DNA from: SIG565 sp045651765
Lineage (GTDB): Bacteria > Bacillota > Clostridia > Oscillospirales > Acutalibacteraceae
DNA: 9,547 nucleotides
Assembly (NCBI GenBank): GCA_045651765.1
Contig: JAZRSY010000018.1
Span: 1-9,547 of the forward strand
Direction: 5' to 3'
The position numbers and the translations under genes were made by a program. The notes under the pieces are model-generated. The model worked only from the letters and a program-made list of their open reading frames with translations. It did no database searches and was not told where the DNA came from. Positions 1 to 5,332 of the stretch are shown here, piece by piece; within the stretch, counting starts at the first letter, position 1; each line of letters opens with the position of its first letter.

Positions 1-474
1 TGGCCAGCACGCAAAAAGGCGCTACAGGATGAGATAGAGAAATCAGATTTAACAACAGCAGACAAACAAATGTTTGCCGATAGGCTTGAATCGTTTGGTG
101 AAGAGATGTCAGAACAGAGTGTCACATCGTTTTCGCAAGAGTTAAAAAAATTCCAAGAACAACATATTCGCAAACAAAATCATATTAAATATGAAGGTAG
201 ATTAAGCAATAAAGACATTCAATCTATCAAGGAACACCATGGATGTATTTGTATGGGATGTGGATTAAATCCAGTGACTGAATATGGCGAGCAAATGGAA
301 TATATGTTGGAAGCCCATCATAAAAAACCGTGGGGACAAATGGAAGAAAATTCATCCAGAGTCGTTTCCCCAGAAGACTTTTTGATACTATGCCCAAATT
401 GCCATAAAATAATTCACAAACTTGAATCTGCGGATGATTTGAATTTATTAAAACACATTATTAAACATGCCTGA
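1..474 (+). CDS. HNH endonuclease, C-terminal part (5' end outside window)
   Basis: The frame is open from base 1, so the Met codon at 70 is probably internal and the gene probably starts upstream. Seen, numbering from Met-70: a charged, probably helical segment (about residues 1-45), then an HNH/zinc module with C61-x2-C64, the histidine pair H83-H84 after a hydrophobic strand, an aspartate-phenylalanine pair near 103, and the C108-P-N-C-H112 block followed by H116. This CxxC / HH / LCPNCH / H order is that of McrA-like HNH nucleases, in which four cysteines usually hold a structural zinc and the histidines bind the catalytic metal. Family knowledge makes DNA cleavage likely; the target cannot be told because the N-terminal recognition part is missing. 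It ends 38 bp from the convergent lipoprotein gene, with no clear terminator between them. It could belong to a restriction or phage-related cluster to the left. Confidence 0.8.
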   Translation, partial: WPARKKALQDEIEKSDLTTADKQMFADRLESFGEEMSEQSVTSFSQELKKFQEQHIRKQNHIKYEGRLSNKDIQSIKEHHGCICMGCGLNPVTEYGEQMEYMLEAHHKKPWGQMEENSSRVVSPEDFLILCPNCHKIIHKLESADDLNLLKHIIKHA

Positions 475-512
475 TTGATTTTTGCAAACAAACTGCATGG
501 ATAAGTGATTGT

Positions 513-1109
513 TTATTTGAGCTTAGTATACAGGTAGTCATAATCTTTCTGTATTTGTGACATGATGTCTTCAAGTGCAAGCCTGTATGCACTTAATTTC
601 AAATCTTCTGCACAATCACTCCATTTTGCCCAATATTGTTCTTTTTCTACTTTTGCATAATATTTTTTTACAACTTTATCTCTTCTATCTAGAATTCTAA
701 CATGAACCTCACTGTAAACCTTTTCTTGCCAAAACGGCATCCCCAGTAAGTTTGCTACACCATAAGTGCATATAGATGGCCATATCCATAAAGAGCCAAA
801 ACCAGGTTTTTCTTCAGTTTTATCTACTAACTCTATGGTACCACGTTTATCACCATACGGGTCAATAAGTTGGTTTTGTACCATATCATAAAATAGAATC
901 GCATGCTTGTCTTCGGGATTAAATATTGAAAACTTTGGGTCTCCATATGCTAAACTAGCGGAAGTGGCACTGCTGTATCTTGTATCTAACGTGGGTAATT
1001 TTTTATTATTCGTTTCTTCAACCTGCAGCATTACATCTTTAGTTATCATTGTCTTGCACGAACAAGCGGTTAATAAAGCAAGCGTTATCAAAACAAGAAA
1101 CTTTTTCAT
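513..1109 (-). CDS. Small predicted lipoprotein, function unknown
   Basis: A 198-residue protein. The N-terminus is a textbook lipoprotein signal: two lysines, a hydrophobic run to residue 13, then the lipobox L-T-A-C with Cys16 as the lipidation site. The mature part should be anchored in the inner or outer membrane on the periplasmic side. It contains a central aromatic/glycine segment (about 100-125) and a lysine- and tyrosine-rich C-terminal half, probably helical at the end. I do not recognise a family. The start is supported by a strong purine-rich ribosome site (AAAGGGGTG) a few bases before ATG. The gene begins only about 15 bp after the T-run of a leftward terminator, and there is no room for its own promoter in that gap. 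It is therefore expressed by read-through of the structured RNA upstream, or from a promoter inside it. Confidence 0.75.
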   Translation of the reverse strand: MKKFLVLITLALLTACSCKTMITKDVMLQVEETNNKKLPTLDTRYSSATSASLAYGDPKFSIFNPEDKHAILFYDMVQNQLIDPYGDKRGTIELVDKTEEKPGFGSLWIWPSICTYGVANLLGMPFWQEKVYSEVHVRILDRRDKVVKKYYAKVEKEQYWAKWSDCAEDLKLSAYRLALEDIMSQIQKDYDYLYTKLK

Positions 1110-1123
1110 TTTACACCCCTTTA

Positions 1124-1160
1124 TAAAAAAAGTTAGACCGCCATGGGATGTTAGGCGGTC
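1124..1160 (-). terminator. Intrinsic terminator / possible attenuator before the lipoprotein gene
   Basis: On the minus strand GACCGCC (1160-1154) and GGCGGTC (1142-1136) form a 7-bp GC-rich stem with an 11-nt loop, followed by TAAC and seven T residues (1131-1125). It ends the candidate structured RNA and sits just 15 bp before the lipoprotein start codon. It could act as the RNA's 3' end or as a conditional terminator in a leader. Confidence 0.75.
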
Positions 1161-1361
1161 GGGGAGTTGGTAATCACTTCATCGTTGATTCTGCTGCTTT
1201 CGGGTTTCCCCTGTTGTATAACGAACAGCCCCCCGACTTATTAAGTCAGGGATAAATAACGACACAAAACCACAGGAAGCATATCGGATTACGACACGCC
1301 TTGATTTTGTACCGGATGAAGTGGGCTACCACAGCCCCGAACCCATATCCCTATGGATTCA
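1124..1361 (-). ncRNA. Candidate structured RNA or regulatory leader, no known family recognised
   Basis: This stretch is clearly richer in G+C than its AT-rich flanks. Read on the minus strand it folds into a closed multi-branch structure. A long-range stem pairs CACTTCATC (1323-1315) with GATGAAGTG (1183-1175), extended by GGTA/TACC (1330-1327 with 1172-1169) and CGGGG/CCCCG (1339-1335 with 1164-1160). Inside are an 8-bp stem 1310-1303/1271-1264 capped by an 8-bp stem 1299-1292/1286-1279, a 9-bp hairpin 1251-1243/1239-1231, a 5-bp hairpin 1228-1224/1215-1211, and a GGG-GAAA-CCC tetraloop hairpin at 1211-1202. Several pairs are G-U only on the minus strand and would be A-C on the plus strand, which favours minus transcription. 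It ends in the terminator above. I could not match it to tmRNA, RNase P, SRP RNA, 6S or a riboswitch from memory. The 5' end is inferred from the promoter. Confidence 0.55.
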
Positions 1362-1367
1362 TTTCAT

Positions 1368-1396
1368 AGTCTATCACCAAAAATCAAAAAAGTAAA
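1368..1396 (-). promoter_or_regulatory. Candidate promoter of the structured RNA
   Basis: On the minus strand TTTACT (1396-1391) and TAGACT (1373-1368) are separated by 17 bp. Transcription would start near 1361, just before the first stem of the candidate RNA. The boxes match the consensus only partly, so this is a positional argument. Confidence 0.4.
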
Positions 1397-1593
1397 TTGA
1401 ATATATTTACCTTTTATATAACCGCTTGCTTTTATATCGCATTTGTGGTATAATATATAAAGTGCTTGATATAATTATAAAATTAGTTGATTTTATAAAA
1501 AAATAATATAAAATTTCACTTGACATTGAACGATATCTCTTTTTTTTAGAGCTTTTTTTTGATATACTAAGAATCAGAGAGAAACAAAAAAAC

Positions 1594-2157
1594 ATGACAA
1601 AAACAAAAAAAATATTACAGGAAATAGCTTATCTTTTGCACCTAAACGGCGGCAGAATGAACCTTTTAAAACTCATTAAAGAGTTATATTTGGCGGATCG
1701 TTTGTCTATTGACGAAAGAGAGGAGTCTATTTCTGGAGATATTTTTTATAGCATGAGAAACGGTCCTGTGCTGAGTACTGCGCTTGACATGTTGACATCG
1801 GACCTTGAGATATACTCGGAATATTTAGCTGCAGAAGATGCAGAAAATGATAGAGAGAAATATTACAAAGATATTATTTTGTTAAAGAGTCCTGGACAAG
1901 ATTATCTGAGCAAAAACGATAAAAAATATTTAGAACATATTTTTAATAAGTATAAAACATTTACAGCTTTTGATGTAGTTGAAGACACTCATATTCTTCC
2001 AGAGTGGCATCCAATCAAAAGTGGAAGACGCCAAATTTTGCCTGCTGAAATATTACGGGCTTTAGGTCGCACAGAGCAAGAAATTCTTGCTATTTTGCAA
2101 AATAATGATACACTGAAGCAGATGAAAGGAATGTTATCAGGTATCAACTGTGAATAA
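1594..2157 (+). CDS. Panacea-domain (DUF4065/SocA-like) antitoxin candidate
   Basis: A 187-residue protein that carries the Panacea/DUF4065 signature in its first third: a helix with LLKLIKELYLADR (24-36), a G-D pair at 48-49, and the NGPVLS turn (56-61) that corresponds to the family's 'yGPV' motif. Length is ordinary for a Panacea protein. In the family this domain is the antitoxin of PanAT toxin-antitoxin systems, paired with many unrelated small toxins that it neutralises by direct contact, and it is also found in the SocA antitoxin. Here the downstream gene overlaps it by 8 bp in the same direction, the expected arrangement. The start codon at 1594 follows an AGAGAG purine stretch; a TATACT -10-like box lies at 1563-1568 without a well-spaced -35. 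The neighbourhood supports a TA role, but no toxicity can be read from sequence. Confidence 0.7.
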   Translation: MTKTKKILQEIAYLLHLNGGRMNLLKLIKELYLADRLSIDEREESISGDIFYSMRNGPVLSTALDMLTSDLEIYSEYLAAEDAENDREKYYKDIILLKSPGQDYLSKNDKKYLEHIFNKYKTFTAFDVVEDTHILPEWHPIKSGRRQILPAEILRALGRTEQEILAILQNNDTLKQMKGMLSGINCE

Positions 2158-2557
2158 TTTAAAAGGGACGTGTTTTTTTGCCACAACAGAAAGCTTATTT
2201 AACGATCATTTGATTGTCATTGTTTCTGACCCCTGCGATGGTCGTCGTTTGGCTGTTCCCATATCATCAATTAAATACCTTGAGGATGGCAGGCCCCGTT
2301 ATTACGATCGTGCTTGTGTGATCGAAGCAGATGAAATCAAAACATTAGATGGAAAAAACGTACTAACCAAACCCTCTTTTGCCTCCTATAAGCATGCTGC
2401 AGAAGTAATTGATTCCGAAATGATGTTGGATCAGATACGAAAAATTTATAACTATCGCTGCAATGTGACACCGCATATTCTAGAAAGAATACAAGCAGGA
2501 GCAAGAAACTCTGGAGACCTGGAAGAACGGTTTGAAAAATACTTTGGTCATTTTTAA
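2150..2557 (+). CDS. Putative toxin partner of the Panacea protein
   Basis: A 135-residue protein starting at GTG 2150, inside the end of the Panacea gene, so the two are probably translationally coupled; an AGG lies about 8 nt upstream. Seen: a beta-rich N-terminal half with H-L-I-V-I-V-S-D-P (about 20-28) and A-V-P-I-S-S (about 35-40), a D-x-A-C-V segment near 55, and then a K-P-S-F-A-S-Y-K-H-A block. The pattern of an 'HL-IV-SDP' strand followed by a cysteine strand and an 'S-x-x-x-Y-x-x-A' block recalls small proteins often found next to DUF4065 genes. I infer an SH3-like (PemK/MazF-like) barrel. The C-terminal 50 residues are helical. Toxin activity is inferred from the operon rather than from catalytic residues. 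Confidence 0.5.
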   Translation: MNNLKGTCFFATTESLFNDHLIVIVSDPCDGRRLAVPISSIKYLEDGRPRYYDRACVIEADEIKTLDGKNVLTKPSFASYKHAAEVIDSEMMLDQIRKIYNYRCNVTPHILERIQAGARNSGDLEERFEKYFGHF

Positions 2558-3109
2558 AAAATTCATCTCACAATCAGTTTTTGCTTCAATTCTTTTATAT
2601 GTGCTACACAGCCATTTTTTACGAGCATTTTTATTGCAAAAATTTGCATAAATTTCGTTATTAAAAAAATACGTGCAAAAAAGCGTGCGTTTTCTGATAA
2701 ATCTGGATACAGATATAAATGCATACCATCCCGACTGTTCAGTATTTTACACAGGTGCTACACAGATTGAACAAAACTGCAACAACACTTGTGCTGTTTT
2801 TGGTGGATTTCCGGTATAAACTATCATTTAAACACACGGACTGCTGCAACCATGTACTGGGTGCTACACACAATTTTGGCATATTTTGGCAAAACAAATG
2901 GCAAAAACCGCAGATTTCCGCCACACAATTCGCCTTATAATTGTTTCAGAACATTGCCCTCAAAAAACCGCTCAGACGCACGGACAAAAACAGCTCAAAA
3001 AAGGCGAAAAAAATGTTTTACACACACGCTACACCTGGGCGAAAACACACAGGAAAAAGCCCCGGATTTCTGCATGTTACACAATATTATGACAACATTC
3101 AAAAAATGC
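2558..3109. other. Gene-free stretch between the TA pair and tRNA-Asn
   Basis: About 550 bp with no convincing coding frame. It is rich in CA/AAAA tracts and holds the repeated TACACA-type motif listed separately. Short open frames on both strands here overlap each other, lack ribosome sites and have low-complexity composition, so I do not call them genes. It may be the degraded end of an older insertion next to the tRNA. Confidence 0.6.
2601..3035 (+). repeat. Dispersed direct repeats GTGCTACACA / TTTTACACA
   Basis: GTGCTACACA occurs exactly at 2601-2610, 2755-2764 and 2861-2870, with a variant at 3026-3035. Two copies extend to 20 bp: TTTTACACAGGTGCTACACA at 2745-2764 and a 16/20 match at 3016-3035. 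Spacing is irregular (about 154, 106 and 165 bp), so this is neither a CRISPR array nor a tandem repeat. Iteron-like or recombinase arm-type sites are possible uses. Confidence 0.5.
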
Positions 3110-3138
3110 TTGACTTCTGCGACTTTTTGATATAATAT
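3110..3138 (+). promoter_or_regulatory. Promoter of tRNA-Asn
   Basis: TTGACT at 3110-3115, preceded by C to give the CTTGAC form, and TATAAT at 3131-3136 (15-bp spacing), or the overlapping TAATAT at 3133-3138 (17 bp). The start point would fall about 8-10 bp before the mature tRNA at 3151. Confidence 0.65.
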
Positions 3139-3150
3139 TGTGTTCGCTAT

Positions 3151-3226
3151 TCGGGCATAGTTCAGTCGGTAGAACAACGGACTGTTAATCCGTATGTCAC
3201 TGGTTCGAGTCCAGTTGCCCGAGCCA
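3151..3226 (+). tRNA. tRNA-Asn(GTT)
   Basis: A complete 76-nt cloverleaf: acceptor TCGGGCA/TGCCCGA, 4-bp D stem GTTC/GAAC, anticodon stem ACGGA/TCCGT with loop CTGTTAA and anticodon GTT at 3184-3186, T stem ACTGG/CCAGT with loop TTCGAGT, discriminator G and encoded CCA. It decodes AAC/AAU. It has its own promoter and remains intact because the integrated island supplies an identical 3' part. The last 47 bases recur at 9284-9330, marking it as the integration target of the island to its right. Confidence 0.97.
3180..3226 (+). repeat. Left attachment repeat (attL), 3' part of tRNA-Asn
   Basis: The 47 bp from the last base before the anticodon loop region to the CCA end are identical to 9284-9330. 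The match stops at once on both sides: position 3179 is G against T at 9283, and 3227 is A against C at 9331. This defines the direct repeat created by site-specific integration. Confidence 0.92.
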
Positions 3227-3228
3227 AA

Positions 3229-3252
3229 ATTTCCCGGTTTTCCGGGATTTTT
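3229..3252 (+). terminator. Island-supplied terminator for tRNA-Asn
   Basis: TCCCGG (3232-3237), a TTTT loop and CCGGGA (3242-3247) form a 6-bp stem followed by a T-rich tract. It starts 3 bp after the CCA end, so the island brings in both the tRNA 3' half and its terminator. Confidence 0.75.
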
Positions 3253-3444
3253 CTTTGCTTTCATAGCGGCAATCTGTTCCTGTATAAAACACACAAAAAC
3301 GTCAAAAAAGGGCATTTATACCCCTGTTTTTTAATAAAAACACACCAAAACACACAGAAATCGGCCTTAAACCATGTCGAAAAACAGTGTGTTTTTCTTA
3401 CAAAAAACCAAGTATTTTCAACAAACAACACGCAAAACAATAGA

Positions 3445-3481
3445 TTTGCGAACAATGGACTAGCAGTCCGTTGTTCGCAAA
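3445..3481. repeat. 37-bp palindrome resembling the tRNA-Asn anticodon arm
   Basis: Arms of 17 bp (3445-3461 and 3465-3481) surround the 3-nt centre AGC. One position differs (T against G) and would be a G-U pair in RNA. Neither side has a T-run, so it is not a normal terminator. Its minus strand at 3476-3457 reads GAACAACGGACTGCTAGTCC, 18 of 20 identical to tRNA positions 3172-3191. Eight of those positions lie 5' of the 47-bp repeat and so do not come from attR. Confidence 0.8.
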
Positions 3482-3533
3482 ATTCTAAAACAGGCAGAAA
3501 TCTGGGATTTTTTATCGTCAGGAACCACTCAAT

Positions 3534-3550
3534 TTACACACTTGGTGTAA
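3534..3550. repeat. Short inverted repeat TTACAC-N5-GTGTAA
   Basis: A perfect 6-bp dyad (3534-3539 and 3545-3550), about 95 bp before the 67-residue gene. It overlaps the 13-bp word shared with the right end. It could be an operator for the small gene or a recombinase-binding site. Confidence 0.4.
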
Positions 3551-3644
3551 GATTGTGTATTTTTATTTTTGTTACATCGAACAAATGACTGGACAATCTT
3601 GGAAAGATAAGCACAAATACGACAACTTTTTTAAGGGGTAGCGT

Positions 3645-3848
3645 ATGAATATTTGGAAATACCATGAGATTAAACCAAACAACAAAGTCGATTTTGTTAT
3701 GGCTTATAATGCCGCCCGTCGAGCATTATTGCGACTAGAATACCGTTTGCACAAGATATACGGCAAACGCATTCCATTCGTCATTTTGAAAGAATTACTC
3801 AAAATCCGCCAGAAATTGAATCAAATGGCATCGGCACATAAAAACTAA
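3645..3848 (+). CDS. Small basic helical protein, function unknown
   Basis: A 67-residue protein with a good ribosome site (AAGGGG, about 7 nt before ATG) and a sequence unlike random AT-rich translation. It is strongly basic, with paired arginines and lysines (about 25-50), and mainly helical, with L-R-x-L-E-Y-R-L-H-K-I-Y near 29-40. No cysteines, no membrane segment, and no catalytic pattern I recognise. It is the only rightward gene in the island, lies alone between the repeat-rich left end and the R-M operon, and ends 5 bp before the convergent endonuclease stop. Size, charge and position would suit a recombination directionality factor or a small DNA-binding regulator of the R-M operon, but this is inference from context only. 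Confidence 0.6.
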   Translation: MNIWKYHEIKPNNKVDFVMAYNAARRALLRLEYRLHKIYGKRIPFVILKELLKIRQKLNQMASAHKN

Positions 3849-3853
3849 CTTCG

Positions 3854-5323
3854 TTAACAGTTTGTTGTTGCAAACCTATCCAATGTCATATCCGATATTT
3901 GCTTACTAACATCTTTGCCCAAGTTTTGCATGATAATATCATCAAAATCTGCATAATCAATATCTCTAACGTCATGGAATATATGGTTATACAAATACTC
4001 GGCTAGTGTACTCGCTAAAATTATCACAATCGGCGTTCCTTGGATATCTTGTCTAGTAGCTGGCACATACCTTGGTGTAACAACTATTGTGTATTCGCCA
4101 CCAATTTCTTCCCTATGTTCACGTAAACGACCTGCGTTAATGCCTAACAACTTATTAGCCGTAGACTTCGCTTCTACAGCAAACTTCTTGTTTCTTGTGA
4201 TATATAAGCACTCTATATCAGTATGAGCGGCTCCACCTCTTCTAACAGCTCTAACATTAGAGAACATATCAAAGCCTCTTGCGAGAACCTCTTCAAACAA
4301 ATATGCCGTTTCATTATTTTGATTATTAGCATACTCTTCTATCAATTTTGGTAACTGAAGCAAGGTGCTTAATTGCTCTTCTTCCCCAATGTTTTGCAGT
4401 AGTAATTCTGGATAGAAACTATACACCTCTTTAACACAATCAACATATAACCGCTCAGGATCATTTAATTTTATAGGCTTTTCATACAATGAATATTCTT
4501 TTGCCATTAGCGATATAAACTGCTTTAACTCTTCATTGATAGTAATGTAGCCATCTGTCGCTTTTCTACAAGTCTGTGGACTTTTTGAACCGGGTTTTCT
4601 GGGGTGACACAACCTGCATATTTCATCACCATCATGTCTATCAAAAATACCAACCTGAGCTAAAAGAGTGGTTGTGTAATACTCCCACTCATATACAGCA
4701 TTAACATAGGTATGCTCGTCTGCCATAAACAAATCTGCTATTTCTAAGCTTGTCTTCTGTCTTAATCTAAGTATGTCGGAAACCAAACGCTCATATATCT
4801 CTGGTGTCATTTCTTTTTCAAAAACCACCAAATATTCTACTTCATAATTATATAATTTACCGCCTAACCTGGCATCTAAAAGTAATTGAAAAATCAATCT
4901 AAATGGAAACAACTGAAAATCTCTTGGTGTCCCACTGCCAGGATGTTCGAATTGTACTGCAAACAGCATTGCTGTAAATATTTTCTGTAATTTCTCGGGA
5001 TTGTTGATGTGTTTCAAAAACAAATTCCCCAATGGACTGAAAATAAACTTCTTATTGTTGTTTTCATCTCTATCTTCATACCCAAACATATAATATTCTA
5101 GAGTATTTATTCTGTGTCCAATAGAATCTAACGGTCTATGTTCTGGATTACGTGTTCTATACAAATCCAATGCGGCTAATCTTTCCTGCATTCTGTGACG
5201 TTCTTCTGAGGAGACATCCAATCTGCAATTGTTTTTAACATCCAGCGCAACGGCTTTAACAATCTCATAACTGGATGTATGTTTATATAAGATCCACTTT
5301 TCTCGTTCTACTGTTATAGGCAT
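3854..5323 (-). CDS. Type II restriction endonuclease, probably type IIS (PD-(D/E)XK)
   Basis: A 489-residue protein. The C-terminal third has a PD-(D/E)XK nuclease core: glutamates E344/E345 in the preceding helix, D369 in H-T-D-I-E-C, then E384-A-K386 in F-A-V-E-A-K-S-T, followed by an H-R-E helix and the strand Y-T-I-V-V-T-P. The N-terminal part has the F-S-P-L-G segment (95-99) and a P-F-R-L-I-F-Q-L-L-L helix (140-149), resembling the recognition half of AlwI/BstNBI-type enzymes. A C-x2-C and a later cysteine (236, 239, 252) may form a partial metal knuckle. It is the last gene of the operon; its start follows the second methyltransferase stop by 9 bp, with an AAGGA ribosome site overlapping that stop. 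Two strand-specific methyltransferases plus an N-recognition/C-cleavage layout argue for an asymmetric target and offset cleavage. The exact site cannot be read. Confidence 0.75.
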   Translation of the reverse strand: MPITVEREKWILYKHTSSYEIVKAVALDVKNNCRLDVSSEERHRMQERLAALDLYRTRNPEHRPLDSIGHRINTLEYYMFGYEDRDENNNKKFIFSPLGNLFLKHINNPEKLQKIFTAMLFAVQFEHPGSGTPRDFQLFPFRLIFQLLLDARLGGKLYNYEVEYLVVFEKEMTPEIYERLVSDILRLRQKTSLEIADLFMADEHTYVNAVYEWEYYTTTLLAQVGIFDRHDGDEICRLCHPRKPGSKSPQTCRKATDGYITINEELKQFISLMAKEYSLYEKPIKLNDPERLYVDCVKEVYSFYPELLLQNIGEEEQLSTLLQLPKLIEEYANNQNNETAYLFEEVLARGFDMFSNVRAVRRGGAAHTDIECLYITRNKKFAVEAKSTANKLLGINAGRLREHREEIGGEYTIVVTPRYVPATRQDIQGTPIVIILASTLAEYLYNHIFHDVRDIDYADFDDIIMQNLGKDVSKQISDMTLDRFATTNC

Positions 5324-5332
5324 TGTATTTCC

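Larger units (their letters stand above)
3253..3644. other. Non-coding left end of the island
   Basis: About 390 bp without a gene. It holds AAAACACAC at 3286-3294, 3337-3345 and 3347-3355, plus an inverted copy within GTGTGTTTTT at 3387-3396. It also holds the 37-bp palindrome at 3445-3481, the TTACAC/GTGTAA inverted repeat at 3534-3550, and a 13-bp word (3541-3553) repeated in inverted orientation near the right end. The density of inverted and repeated words fits recombinase arm sites or a transfer/excision control region. Confidence 0.5.

Noticed and set aside
907..1173. 88-codon plus frame antisense to the lipoprotein gene
   Set aside because: Shadow of a gene with a clear lipobox and ribosome site, and it runs on into the terminator and structured-RNA region.
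1407..1595. 62-codon minus frame in the AT-rich gap before the Panacea gene
   Set aside because: Composition is lysine/isoleucine/serine noise from A/T runs, with no ribosome site, and it covers the likely promoter region.
2601..3035. CRISPR array
   Set aside because: Repeats are too short (10-20 bp), diverged and unevenly spaced, with no cas genes.
2719..3135. Five overlapping short frames on both strands left of tRNA-Asn
   Set aside because: Mutually overlapping, biased toward T/K/H/N from CA-rich repeats, and without ribosome sites.
2995..3315. 106-codon minus-strand frame containing GNWTRTSDIRINSPLFYRLNYARIA
   Set aside because: This is the well-known spurious translation of the antisense of a tRNA gene; it crosses tRNA-Asn, its promoter and its terminator, and a stop precedes the ATG.
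3261..3455. 64-codon minus frame in the island's left end
   Set aside because: Phenylalanine/cysteine-rich translation of A/C repeats that ends in the palindrome; no start signal.
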